Shown here: in pieces, positions 8,827-19,692 of the stretch
How positions within the stretch are numbered: position 1 is the first letter of the stretch
How the letters are laid out: the number at the start of each line of letters is the position of its first letter
Origin: SZUA-430 sp034440355
GTDB taxonomy: Bacteria; Pseudomonadota; Alphaproteobacteria; Micropepsales; Micropepsaceae
Assembly: GCA_034440355.1 (NCBI GenBank)
Contig: JAWXBY010000033.1
Span: 1-64,000, forward strand
DNA: 64,000 nucleotides
Reading direction: 5' to 3'
The notes under the pieces: model-generated
Database searches by the model: none
Seen by the model: only the letters and a program-made list of their open reading frames with translations
Told to the model about the DNA's origin: nothing
Made by a program: the position numbers and the translations under genes

Positions 8827-8938
8827 CGTTGTTCCCCGGCGCCTCACGATTGCGGAGGTGCGTTTGCCATCCCGTTTTCGACCATACCATGTATTCTAAA
8901 TGCTGCAAGTGTCCTGCCTGGTTCTCTTGCGCAAGCAT

Positions 8939-8948
8939 ACCGGTCGGT
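8939..8948. promoter_or_regulatory. Candidate TetR-type operator
   Basis: The dyad ACCGGTCGGT (arms ACCG/CGGT around GT) lies in the 162-bp gap between the divergent transporter and amidohydrolase genes, 40 bases before ATG 8989. Its form resembles many TetR-family half-site pairs, and a double TetR regulator is encoded just downstream at 10668. It is short, so support is modest. Confidence 0.3.
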
Positions 8949-8988
8949 CTAAGAAGATCGGACGGGCTGAACAGAAGGAAAAATCGGC

Positions 8989-10650
8989 ATGGCCACTCAT
9001 GACATCGTCATTCGCGGCGGATTGGTCGTCGACGGAACCGGCGCGAAGCCGTTCGAAGGCGATGTGGCGATCACAGGCGAGAAGATTGCGGCGATGGGGC
9101 GGATCGACGGCAATGGCCGGCGCGAAATCGATGCGAAAGGCTGCGTCGTGTCCCCGGGATTCGTCGACCTTCATACGCACCTCGACGCGCAGATCGGCTG
9201 GGATCCCGACCTGACGCCGGTGAGTTGGCATGGCGTGACAACCGTCCTTATGGGGAATTGCGGCGTCACGTTCGCGCCGTGCAAAGCGGAAGACCGGGGC
9301 TTGCTTGCCGGCATGATGGAAGCCGTCGAAGACATTCCGCGCGACGCGATCATGAACGGATTGCCGTGGGACTGGGAAACGTATGGCGATTATCTGAGTT
9401 CAATCGAGCGTCTGAATCCGCGGCTCAACGTTGCCGGCATGATCGGACATTGCGCCTTGCGCTTCTATGTCATGGGCGAACGCGCGGTTGAAGAGAACGC
9501 GACCGAGCAAGAGAAGCAGCAAATGGCCGACTTGGTCGGCCGTTCCATCGATGACGGCGCGGTCGGTTTTTCGACCAATCGCTTTGAACCGCACAAACTG
9601 CCCGACGGACGCAGCATTCCCGGCACCTTCGCCGAGCCCGATGAGCTGATGCGCATTGCCAAAGCCGTCGGTGCGCGCGGCGGGGTCATGCAGTCCGTCG
9701 GCGCGAGCCTCGATCTGATGTGCGACCTCGCCGCCAACAGCGGCGCGCGCATGCTGTTCAGCGCGGGCGTCGGTGCCGACGCGAACGCCGGCCGTTACGG
9801 CACTGAGCTTCTGAAGAACGCGTGCAAGGATGGCATCGATCTCACCGGAATCTCGCAGCCACGCGGGTCAGGGTTCATTTTCGGCCTTCAGTCGAACCTG
9901 CCGGCAAAAGGCTCAAGCTGGTTGAAGCTTCAAAAGCTCGACCTTGCCGGCCGTCTCAAGGCGATCAGCGATCCGGCCACGCGCGCCACCTTGGTCGACG
10001 ATGCGAAGAAAAACGGCACGGGTTGGCTCAAGATGGAAACGTCGTACTGGATGGGCGACGGCGAAGTGCCGGATTATCTCTACAACAAGAGCCTCCAGGA
10101 CTGGGCGACGGAAGCCGGTGAGCATTGGTCGGAAGCTTTCTTCCGTGTGTCGCTGCAGAGCGAGGGGCGGGCGCTCTTCAACTATCGAATGTACAATTTG
10201 GATTTGGACTCGCTGGCCGACTTGTTCAGCGGACCACGCTTCCTGCCCAGTCTTGGCGATGCGGGCGCGCACGTGTCGCAGATCATGGACGCCGGCTGGG
10301 CGACCTTCGTGCTGTCCTACTGGGTGCGCGAGCGCGGGCTCTACACGATCGAGGAAGGCATCCGCCGCATCACATCCGCGCCGGCACGCGTCATCGGGTT
10401 GACCGATCGGGGCATTCTCGCGCCGGGCATGTGCGCCGACGTCAACGTTTTCGATCCGGACCAAGTGACAGAACTCGCGCCGGTTTTGGTTCACGATTTT
10501 CCGGGTGGCGCGCCGCGCTTCATCCAGCGCGCGCGGGGCTACAAGGCAACACTTGTGAACGGCCGTATGAGCACCGAAGATGGCGAAAGTGTCGGGGACC
10601 GTTCGGGCCGGGTCTTGCGCAAGTCCCGAGCGGCGTCAAACCGGCCATGA
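8989..10650 (+). CDS. N-acyl-D-amino-acid deacylase (D-aminoacylase) family amidohydrolase
   Basis: A 553-residue metal-dependent amidohydrolase. Residues 1-55 form the beta-sandwich start (DIVIRGGLVVDGTG). The metal site follows as LHTHLDAQ (His62, His64), with MGNCGVT carrying Cys91, the zinc-bridging cysteine of D-aminoacylases. IGHCALRF and LGDAGAHVSQI supply further ligands. The enzyme should hydrolyse N-acylated D-amino acids or related amides in the cytoplasm. The start ATG 8989 has AGAAGGAAA upstream. It is followed 17 bp later by the tandem TetR gene, a likely operon, and is divergent from a symporter that could bring in its substrate. Confidence 0.85.
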   Translation: MATHDIVIRGGLVVDGTGAKPFEGDVAITGEKIAAMGRIDGNGRREIDAKGCVVSPGFVDLHTHLDAQIGWDPDLTPVSWHGVTTVLMGNCGVTFAPCKAEDRGLLAGMMEAVEDIPRDAIMNGLPWDWETYGDYLSSIERLNPRLNVAGMIGHCALRFYVMGERAVEENATEQEKQQMADLVGRSIDDGAVGFSTNRFEPHKLPDGRSIPGTFAEPDELMRIAKAVGARGGVMQSVGASLDLMCDLAANSGARMLFSAGVGADANAGRYGTELLKNACKDGIDLTGISQPRGSGFIFGLQSNLPAKGSSWLKLQKLDLAGRLKAISDPATRATLVDDAKKNGTGWLKMETSYWMGDGEVPDYLYNKSLQDWATEAGEHWSEAFFRVSLQSEGRALFNYRMYNLDLDSLADLFSGPRFLPSLGDAGAHVSQIMDAGWATFVLSYWVRERGLYTIEEGIRRITSAPARVIGLTDRGILAPGMCADVNVFDPDQVTELAPVLVHDFPGGAPRFIQRARGYKATLVNGRMSTEDGESVGDRSGRVLRKSRAASNRP

Positions 10651-10667
10651 CGGTGTAAGCATCGGTG

Positions 10668-11930
10668 ATGGTCAGGTCGTCTCAGAAACTCGCGACGCCG
10701 AAATACGAGTTGCAGCGCGCGGCAATTCTCGATGGAGCGGCGCGGGTCTTCAACAGCAAGGGTGTGAAGGGAACGACGCTTGCCGATATCGCCGCCAGCG
10801 TGGGTCTCATCAAGACGAGCGTTACCTACTATTTCAAGCGCAAGGAAGATCTTGCCGCCGCATGCTTTGCGCGAACGATCGATGCGTATAATCGTCTGAT
10901 CGACGACGCACTGGCGTCGACAGACGCGCCGCGGCAACGCGTCGCGCTGTTCTTGGCCAACTACTTTCACCTCTATCGCACGATCGCTACCGGCGAGCGC
11001 CCCGACCTGCTGTTGTTCGGCGATCTTCGCGCAATGACCGAACCCCATGTGGGCCCTGTTTTCAGCGCGTACACAGATATGTTTCGCAATGTGCGGCGCT
11101 TGCTGCAGACGCCCGAGCAAACCGGCGCCGACCGGCAAGGTCTGAACGCCCGCGCGCATTTTCTGCTTTCGCAGGTTCTCTGGACGACGGGCTGGATTCA
11201 GCGCTACGAGCCGAGCGATTTCGATCGTGTCGCCAAGCGCATGGCCGACATTCTGGTCGACGGCATTCTTGTGCCGGACCGCCGATGGTCCGCACCGCCG
11301 ACGTTGGCTGGACTGGCCCGTCCTTCGGACGCGCAGGAAGCATTCCTTCAGGCGGCGACGGACCTGATCAACGAGCAAGGCTACCATGGCGCGTCCGTCG
11401 AGAAGATTTCGGCGAAGCTCAACCTGACGAAAGGCTCATTCTATCATCACTACGACGCGAAGGACGAACTCGTCGTTGCGTGTTTCGAGCGCACCTTCGC
11501 CATTGTGCGTGAGGCCATCGAAGAAACGCGGAGCGCGCCGGACAACTTCGAGCGCATCAATCGCACGGGCGCGCAGTTGATCGGCTTTCAGATGGGCGGA
11601 AGAGGTCCCTTGCTGCGGACCGCGGCGCTGGCCGCCTTGCCGGAGGCGTTGCGCGAGCAAATGAAGACGCGATTCCGATTTCTTGCCGACAAGGTGGCCG
11701 ATCTCGTCAGCGACGGTATTGCTGAGAACGTCTTTCGGCCGATCGATCCCTTCATCGCATCGCAGGTGTTCACGGCGATGATCAATTCGGCTCAAGAACT
11801 CCGGCGCTGGGTCCCGGGCACAAGTGAAAATGCGGTACTCGGGCTCTATTTGGCTGCGTTTTTCGACGGCATCGCCGGGACTGCTGCCGAGACCACGAAG
11901 CCCTTCCGCCAGTTCACCCGCGCTCGATGA
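10668..11930 (+). CDS. Tandem (double-domain) TetR-family regulator
   Basis: A 420-residue protein built of two complete TetR units, about twice the family length. Unit one has its helix-turn-helix near residues 25-55 (TTLADIAASVGLIKTSVTYY) and an effector domain to about residue 195. Unit two has its helix-turn-helix near residues 230-262 (ASVEKISAKLNLTKGSFYHH) and its own effector region. A single chain could act as a pseudo-dimer with two different ligand pockets. It follows the amidohydrolase closely and probably regulates it and the divergent symporter. GTG 10665 is an adjacent alternative start. Confidence 0.85.
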   Translation: MVRSSQKLATPKYELQRAAILDGAARVFNSKGVKGTTLADIAASVGLIKTSVTYYFKRKEDLAAACFARTIDAYNRLIDDALASTDAPRQRVALFLANYFHLYRTIATGERPDLLLFGDLRAMTEPHVGPVFSAYTDMFRNVRRLLQTPEQTGADRQGLNARAHFLLSQVLWTTGWIQRYEPSDFDRVAKRMADILVDGILVPDRRWSAPPTLAGLARPSDAQEAFLQAATDLINEQGYHGASVEKISAKLNLTKGSFYHHYDAKDELVVACFERTFAIVREAIEETRSAPDNFERINRTGAQLIGFQMGGRGPLLRTAALAALPEALREQMKTRFRFLADKVADLVSDGIAENVFRPIDPFIASQVFTAMINSAQELRRWVPGTSENAVLGLYLAAFFDGIAGTAAETTKPFRQFTRAR

Positions 11931-11938
11931 GATAGGGG

Positions 11939-13423
11939 TTATCGCGCCGTGTTCTCATTGACGGCGGCAGCATCGAGTGGTGGCGCGCCGAGGCCTGTGT
12001 CTGGCGCGTCTTCCACTTCGCGCGCGGGTAGTCCCATTCGGGCTGTTCGCCAGCCGCCCCAGCGGTAGTAGGCGAGTGCTAGGGAGGCTGAGACTGCCAT
12101 GCTGACCGGGAAGCTCCACCAGATGGCATCTTGGCCCCAGGAGGGTTCGAGCAGTGTCGCGAAGCCGATGCGTACGGCGAAGAGCGAGATCAGTAGGATG
12201 ACCAGCGGCGGTGTGACCGCGCCAGTTGACCGGACCACGCCGAAGAGCACGAATGTCATGCCGAACAAAATGAAGCTCCAGCCGGCGATGTTGTTGATGT
12301 GTTCGGCTATTGCGATTGTGTTCGGCCGGCCGGGCAGGAATAGCTCGACGACGAACGGATCGAGCAGATAGAGCAGCACGACCAAGGTGCCTGTCATCAA
12401 TACGTTGATGAGAACGCCGGCGTAGGCGCTTTGCTCGACGCGGTCCCATTGGTTGGCGCCGACGTTCTGGGCCGCCATCGCCGACGCCGCCGCGCCGATC
12501 GCCATCGCCGGCATTTGGACGTAGGTCCAAAGTTGCACCGCCACGGCATAAGCGGCGGCTGTTTCGGCGCCGTAGGCGTTGATCATCGACATCATGACGA
12601 GCGCCGAGGATGAGATCACCAACATTTGCGCGCCCATCGGCAGGCCCTTGACGACGATGGTGCGCATGAGCGCCACGTCGGGCTTCAAGTAATGGAGTTC
12701 GCCGCGCGTGAGGCGCAGATCGGCTTTGCGCCAATAGAGGTAGCCTAGCAGCGCCGCCATGCCGATCGCCTGCGACAACAGCATGGACGTCGCTGAGCCG
12801 GCGATGCCCATGCGCGGGAAGGGTCCTAGGCCGCTGATCAGAATCGGGTTGAGGGCGACGTCCAGAAGCGTCGCCAGCGTCATGAACCAAAACGGCGTCT
12901 TCGCGTCACCTGCACCGCGCTGCACCATCACCAGGAACGCGAAGAAGCACATGAACGGCATCGAGAGGAAGACGACGCGCAGGTAGTCTTCCGCCAATGG
13001 CCGCGCTTCTTCCGGCGTGCCCATCCAGAGCAGCAAGCGCTCCGACGCGGCGAAGCCGCCGATCGCCAGCGCCAGCGACACACCCGCGAAGAAGGTCGCC
13101 GTCGTGCCGACAACTTTCTTCGCATGCGGTAGGTCCTTCGCCCCGAGCGCTTGTCCCACCATGATCGTGGCCGCCATACCCACGCCGAACATCGTGCCCA
13201 ACAGAAGCAGGAGGATGAGGGTGGCGTTCGCGGTCGCCGTCAGTGCTTCCGCGCCGAGCAAGCGGCCCACCCAGATCGCATTGATCGAGCCGTTGAGCGA
13301 CTGCAACACGCTTGAGCCCAGCACCGGCAGTGAAAACAATAGAAGCGTGCGGGAAATCGGTCCCTGCGTGAGGTCCGTGCGCGCATGCGGCTTAGGCGGA
13401 GCGGGAGCGGCTGGTTCCGGCAT
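11939..13423 (-). CDS. MATE-family multidrug/toxin efflux transporter
   Basis: A 494-residue, twelve-helix exporter of the NorM/DinF superfamily, driven by sodium or protons. The start ATG 13423 (MPEPAAPAPPKPHARTDLTQ) has AGGA 8 bases upstream. Two repeated halves are visible, each with the typical GPISRTLLLFSLPVLGSSVL and QNVGANQWDRV-type segments. It is divergent from katG across 300 bp that contain a Fur-type palindrome, and convergent with the tandem TetR gene, whose stop is 8 bp away. Substrates are unknown; sharing a promoter region with katG suggests, but does not show, a link to oxidative or redox-active compound stress. Confidence 0.88.
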   Translation of the reverse strand: MPEPAAPAPPKPHARTDLTQGPISRTLLLFSLPVLGSSVLQSLNGSINAIWVGRLLGAEALTATANATLILLLLLGTMFGVGMAATIMVGQALGAKDLPHAKKVVGTTATFFAGVSLALAIGGFAASERLLLWMGTPEEARPLAEDYLRVVFLSMPFMCFFAFLVMVQRGAGDAKTPFWFMTLATLLDVALNPILISGLGPFPRMGIAGSATSMLLSQAIGMAALLGYLYWRKADLRLTRGELHYLKPDVALMRTIVVKGLPMGAQMLVISSSALVMMSMINAYGAETAAAYAVAVQLWTYVQMPAMAIGAAASAMAAQNVGANQWDRVEQSAYAGVLINVLMTGTLVVLLYLLDPFVVELFLPGRPNTIAIAEHINNIAGWSFILFGMTFVLFGVVRSTGAVTPPLVILLISLFAVRIGFATLLEPSWGQDAIWWSFPVSMAVSASLALAYYRWGGWRTARMGLPAREVEDAPDTGLGAPPLDAAAVNENTAR

Positions 13424-13602
13424 GCACTTAGTCCTGGAGCGTAACGCGCGCCCCCCGGGTAACGGGATTGGGTTGAGCGGCGCGCTTCTTAGAGGAATTG
13501 TGCGTCCACGTTTAGTCTTGTTGTTCCGTGCTGCTGCACCCATCTCAATGGTGGCCGGGCAGGTGTGCGCGTTCGGTTCCGTCGCGCAATGGCCTTATCA
13601 AC

Positions 13603-13617
13603 TTAGAATAATTCTAA
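13603..13617. promoter_or_regulatory. Fur-superfamily (PerR/Irr-type) operator upstream of katG
   Basis: TTAGAATAATTCTAA is a perfect 15-base palindrome 106 bases before the katG start. It fits both the PerR box (TTAnAATnATTnTAA) and the core of the rhizobial Irr box (TTAGAA-N3-TTCTAA). A possible -35 TTGACG at 13623-13628 and a weak -10 TAAGGT at 13646-13651 follow at 17-base spacing, so a bound repressor would sit on the upstream edge of the promoter. No Fur-family gene is in the window. Confidence 0.65.
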
Positions 13618-13722
13618 TCTAGTTGACGGCGCTCGGGCCCGGCTCTAAGGTTCGCGCCAGTGACGCCGACGCGTCTTCGCGCGCTGACGCGTACGCGATG
13701 AAAATACGAGCGGAGCCAAAAC

Positions 13723-15912
<2,190 letters not shown>

Positions 15913-15932
15913 GCGCGACGCAGCGTTCGATC

Positions 15933-15964
15933 AGGGGCCGCTCCGAAAGGGGTGGCCCTATTTC
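15933..15964 (+). terminator. Likely katG terminator
   Basis: Between katG and the convergent cupin gene, an imperfect hairpin (AGGGGCC side at about 15933-15944, GAAA loop, GGGGTGGCCCT at 15949-15959) is followed by ATTTCTT. It overlaps the last codons of the cupin gene. Pairing includes mismatches, so strength is uncertain. Confidence 0.45.
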
Positions 15965-16443
15965 TTCTCGCGGTCGTAATAGTCGACCGTGTTTTCGGCG
16001 CGGAAGAGTTTTCTGATGCCCGGTTCGCCGGGCTTGCCGGTGACGATGAGAACTTTCTGTGAGTCAGGGTATTCGCAAGCCTCGACGTCGACGAGCGTGG
16101 AGATCGCCAAGTAGCGCATCGGGACCATGCCGGTGTTGATGATTTGATGTGCGACTTCCGGCCCGCCGGTGGGGCAAGCGATGACGTCGTGTTTGCGGAT
16201 CGGGTAACGCTTGTCGCCGAAGCGAAGTTCGCCTTCGCCCTCCAGGATGAAGAACATTTCTTCCTCGCCGTGGTGATTATGGAAGGGGCATTGCACCTTG
16301 CCCGGCGGTAGGACCGTTAGGTTGTAGCCGAGGTCCTTCGCGCCGATGTGCGCGCCGATCGAAGCGCGGCTGGAGGTGTAGATGCCGTTCTCCTCGACGT
16401 CGTCGAACTCGACCTCGTCGAGGTTTATGATGGGTTTTGTCAT
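15958..16443 (-). CDS. Single-domain cupin protein
   Basis: A 161-residue protein with one cupin barrel. Motif 1 is FHNHHGEEEMFFILEGEGEL (two or three histidines and a glutamate as metal ligands) and motif 2 is PEVAHQIINTG with the last histidine. The start ATG 16443 (MTKPIINLDEVEF) is preferred over an upstream in-frame start at 16497. Cupins of this kind may be sugar-binding, dioxygenase or regulatory proteins; nothing nearby fixes the role. It is convergent with katG and divergent from a serine hydrolase gene. Confidence 0.75.
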   Translation of the reverse strand: MTKPIINLDEVEFDDVEENGIYTSSRASIGAHIGAKDLGYNLTVLPPGKVQCPFHNHHGEEEMFFILEGEGELRFGDKRYPIRKHDVIACPTGGPEVAHQIINTGMVPMRYLAISTLVDVEACEYPDSQKVLIVTGKPGEPGIRKLFRAENTVDYYDREKK

Positions 16444-16549
16444 GATGTTCTCCACTAGCTTCGTGCGATGCCTACCGTGCGAATTCTGCGCCGTCATGCA
16501 AGCCCGGGCATCGCTTCCTACTTTCGTGGGTGTGCGCTAAGGTCTGTCG

Positions 16550-17581
16550 ATGTCTCTCCCGCTGCTGCCGCCGCAGCCCACCGATACAGCCTGGCCGACG
16601 CAGGACTGGCCGCACGGCTCGTTGCAGCACGTCGACCGTGCGGCGTTCAATGCCCTCGTTGCGGAGGCTTTCGCGGAGAAGAAGACGCCGACGCTGGGCG
16701 AGACGCATGCGCTGCTGATCGTGCAGGGCGGGCGGATCACGTTTGAGCGGTACGGCGATGGCTTTGACGCGTCGAGTACGCATCACTCGTGGTCGAAGGC
16801 CAAGAGCATCACACAGGCGCTGATCGGTTTGCTGGTGAAGGACGGCAAGCTCGATGTTTCGGCGCCCGCAGATGTGCCCGCGTGGGCGAACGATGCGCGT
16901 TCGGCGATTACGCTCGATCAGCTGTTGCGAATGTCGAGCGGGCTGAAGTTCATCGAAGATTATGCACCCGGCGGCGGGCCTTCGGACGTCATCGCGATGC
17001 TGTTCGGCGACGGCAAGGACGATGTTGCGGCCTATGCGGCGGCGCAACCGCTTGAGCATGCGCCGGGGACACATTGGTCCTATGCGAGCGGTACGACCAA
17101 CATCGTCAGCCGCATTGCGGCGCGGGCACTCGATGCGTATGGGTCCGACTTCAAGCGCTTTATGGTGACGCGGTTGTTTGAGCCGCTCGGCATTCGGTCG
17201 GCCATTCCACGGTTCGACAATGCCGGGACGTTCATCGGCTCAAGCTATTGTTTTATGACGGCGCGCGATTTTGCGCGCTTTGGGTTGCTCTATCTGCGCG
17301 GCGGCGTGTGGGACGGGCGGCGGCTGCTTCCCGAAGGTTGGGTCGACTATGCGCGCACGCCGACCTTTCAGCAGCCGGGAGCGGGAGACAATCGGTACGG
17401 CGCGCATTGGTGGCTGGATCTGGGCGGGCCGGGATCCTTCTCCGCCAACGGCTATGACGGTCAGTTCACGGTCGTCGCGCCCGATCGCGATCTCATCATC
17501 GTGCGCCACGGGGTCACGGGACTTGAGATCAAAGAGAACCTGAAAGCCTGGATGTGCAAGCTTGCGAAGTGCTTCAGCTAG
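16550..17581 (+). CDS. Beta-lactamase-fold serine hydrolase (class C/EstB-like)
   Basis: A 343-residue enzyme without an obvious signal peptide, so probably cytoplasmic. It has the SxxK nucleophile motif SWSK (Ser80, Lys83), the Tyr-containing motif WSYASGTTN, and a GYDGQF segment near residue 305 in place of the KTG box. Proteins of this type are usually esterases or amidases rather than antibiotic-degrading beta-lactamases. Its stop overlaps the convergent stop of the next serine hydrolase by 4 bp. The catalytic residues are intact, but the substrate is unknown. Confidence 0.8.
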   Translation: MSLPLLPPQPTDTAWPTQDWPHGSLQHVDRAAFNALVAEAFAEKKTPTLGETHALLIVQGGRITFERYGDGFDASSTHHSWSKAKSITQALIGLLVKDGKLDVSAPADVPAWANDARSAITLDQLLRMSSGLKFIEDYAPGGGPSDVIAMLFGDGKDDVAAYAAAQPLEHAPGTHWSYASGTTNIVSRIAARALDAYGSDFKRFMVTRLFEPLGIRSAIPRFDNAGTFIGSSYCFMTARDFARFGLLYLRGGVWDGRRLLPEGWVDYARTPTFQQPGAGDNRYGAHWWLDLGGPGSFSANGYDGQFTVVAPDRDLIIVRHGVTGLEIKENLKAWMCKLAKCFS

Positions 17582-18798
17582 CCAGCGCGTGACGCGGCCG
17601 CTTGCATGAAGGCGTGGGTGAAGTCCTGCGGTTTAATGCCGTTGGTGTTGGTGATGACGATCGTCGCGAGCTTGCGGCTTGGCAAGAGGCGCACGTCGTT
17701 GTTGATACCCGGGTCGCTGCCGCCGTGGCCCCATGAGAGCGCGTCGGCGACCTTTTGATCGGCGTACCAGGTGAGGCCTTGGTGGCGGCCATTCGGGGTC
17801 GTCAGCTGTACCGTCAGCATTTCGGCGACGGTTTGGGGTTTCAAGATGCGTCCGCCCTCAAATGCGCCACCGCCGAGATAGGCGCGCAGATAGCGCGTGA
17901 GGCCGTTCAGGCTGCTGCGGAGGAAGCCGTCAGGGAAGTTCGGGTGGTTGTAGGGACAGTTTGGCTGATAGCCGTCGTCGAGTTTCTGGTCGAAGGTCGG
18001 ACCGCCCTCGCGGATGACGCCTTGCGATAGACCGCCCCAGGTCGGTCCGCGCGGCTTTCCGCCTTCAACCCAGGTGTAGGGCGTCAGGTGGCGTTTCACA
18101 TCGACCTGGCGCAGATACCAGTTCGTCTCCGTCATCTTGAGCGGTTCGAAGATCGTTCGACGGCAGTAGTCGGCGAACGTTTCGCCGGAGACGCGTTCGA
18201 CCACATAGGCGATCACGCCGAAGGCGAGGTTGCAGTAGTCCCATTTTTCACCGGGTTTCCACGGGTGGAAGTTCTCGGCGGCGTCGTAGAACTCAGCGCC
18301 CGGCGTATAATATGCCTTGAGCCACTCGGCGAGACTGAGCGGCGGGTCGCCGCACGCGTAGAGCTTTGCATAGGAAATGCCGTCGCGCAGAGATGCTGTG
18401 TGTGTCAGGAGCTTGCGCAGCGTGATGACGATATCGGGGTATTTCGGATTGCGGATCGGGAAGGGTAGGTAGACGCCGACGTCGGCGTCGAGATCGACGC
18501 GGCCTGCCTCTTTCAGCTGCATCAAGGCGGTCGTCGTGAACGTCTTCGAGATGGAGCCGATGTTGAGCAACGCGTCCAAACTCATGGGCACTTTGCGCTC
18601 GATATCGGCAAAGCCGTAGGTATGGGACCACGCGATGTCGCCGTCACGGATGATGCAGGCGGCGACGCCTGGAATGTGGCGCGCCGCGGCTTCCTTGGCG
18701 ATGAACGCTTCGAGTTCTGGAAACGCGGCGGCGCGTGCGTTGGACGCCAAAGTCATTGCGAGCGCTCCGGCGCCGATCAGGAATTGTCTTCGTTGCAT
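17578..18798 (-). CDS. Exported beta-lactamase-fold serine hydrolase (esterase-like)
   Basis: A 406-residue enzyme starting at ATG 18798 with MQRRQFLIGAGALAMTLASN, a signal peptide that looks Tat-like (RRQFL) though not a perfect twin-arginine match. SxxK is SISK in IGSISKTFTT, and the tyrosine motif is DYCNLAFG (YCN). GHGGSDPGINND is the third-box equivalent. It is the last gene of a long minus-strand run, 30 bp after an enoyl-CoA hydratase gene, so it may hydrolyse an ester or amide in the substrate of the catabolic locus. An antibiotic-resistance role is not indicated. Confidence 0.8.
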   Translation of the reverse strand: MQRRQFLIGAGALAMTLASNARAAAFPELEAFIAKEAAARHIPGVAACIIRDGDIAWSHTYGFADIERKVPMSLDALLNIGSISKTFTTTALMQLKEAGRVDLDADVGVYLPFPIRNPKYPDIVITLRKLLTHTASLRDGISYAKLYACGDPPLSLAEWLKAYYTPGAEFYDAAENFHPWKPGEKWDYCNLAFGVIAYVVERVSGETFADYCRRTIFEPLKMTETNWYLRQVDVKRHLTPYTWVEGGKPRGPTWGGLSQGVIREGGPTFDQKLDDGYQPNCPYNHPNFPDGFLRSSLNGLTRYLRAYLGGGAFEGGRILKPQTVAEMLTVQLTTPNGRHQGLTWYADQKVADALSWGHGGSDPGINNDVRLLPSRKLATIVITNTNGIKPQDFTHAFMQAAASRAG

Positions 18799-18828
18799 GA
18801 TTGTCCCGGCCCCCAGCCACGTCACCCC

Positions 18829-19659
18829 TTAAGTCTGGGACTCCGCGCGCTTGCGACGTTCAACCGCGAAACTTTCTAGACCAGATACGGCCTCCGCGCC
18901 CATCAGCGCTGCGCAGAGCGCATCGGCCTCGGCCTCCATTTGGTCGCCGAGGGTTTGCAGGTGCGACGTGCGGATCAGCCGCTTAGCCTGACCAAATGCG
19001 TTTGTGGCGCCGTTCGACAGGCGGGCGACGAGCGCGTCGACGTGCGGTTCGAACTCTTGTTCGGTCAGGACGTCGTTGACGAGGCCCCAGTCGCGGGCTT
19101 CGGCGGCACTGACGGCGCGGTTGCTGAGCGCCAGTTCGAGCGTGCGCTTCAAGCCGATGATGCGCGGCAGGAACCAGGTCGACGAGCCGTCAGGCGTGAG
19201 GCCGACTTTGGTGTAGGCCATGATGAAGCGTGCACTGTCGATCGCCACCGTCAGGTCGCAGGCGCAAGCGAGCGCGAGGCCTGCTCCTGCCGCCGTGCCG
19301 TTGACCGCGGCCACGACCGGCGCGCGGAGCGTCGCGATGAGGTTCAGCGCTTCGTGCAAGTACGACAGCAGTTGGCGGACATAGGCGGGCGCCGCGTCAC
19401 CTTGATCGCGGATGGCGACCAAGTCGCCGCCGGTGCAAAACAAACGGCCGCGGCCGCGGATGACGATCGCCCGCACGTCGCTGTCGCGTTCGCACGATTG
19501 CAGCGCGCGCATCAGCGCGCGGGCCAGTTCGAGATTGATGGCGTTGCCGCTCTCGGGCCGGTCTAGCGTGATTGTGGCCGCGCCTTTGGCTTTGACCAAG
19601 ACGACGCCGTCGCCGATCTCCTGCGCTGGTTGAATGTTGCGGCTCGGTATTTTCGTCAT
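18829..19659 (-). CDS. Enoyl-CoA hydratase/isomerase family protein
   Basis: A 276-residue crotonase-fold enzyme. The oxyanion-hole regions are VIRGRGRLFCTGGDLVAIRD (first) and VAAVNGTAAGAGLALACACD (second). The usual catalytic glutamate region reads GLTPDGSSTWFLPRIIG, with Asp in place of the first catalytic Glu, a pattern common in the isomerase-like subgroup. It would hydrate or isomerise an enoyl-CoA during beta-oxidation. It lies 33 bp downstream of an acyl-CoA dehydrogenase gene in the same operon-like run. Confidence 0.85.
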   Translation of the reverse strand: MTKIPSRNIQPAQEIGDGVVLVKAKGAATITLDRPESGNAINLELARALMRALQSCERDSDVRAIVIRGRGRLFCTGGDLVAIRDQGDAAPAYVRQLLSYLHEALNLIATLRAPVVAAVNGTAAGAGLALACACDLTVAIDSARFIMAYTKVGLTPDGSSTWFLPRIIGLKRTLELALSNRAVSAAEARDWGLVNDVLTEQEFEPHVDALVARLSNGATNAFGQAKRLIRTSHLQTLGDQMEAEADALCAALMGAEAVSGLESFAVERRKRAESQT

Positions 19660-19692
19660 CGTGTGTCCGCGTCCATCTCATTGCCGAATCGC

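Noticed and set aside
16550..18798. Antibiotic beta-lactamase genes
   Set aside because: SxxK and YxN motifs are present, but the third box and lengths fit esterase-like serine hydrolases. Resistance cannot be claimed.
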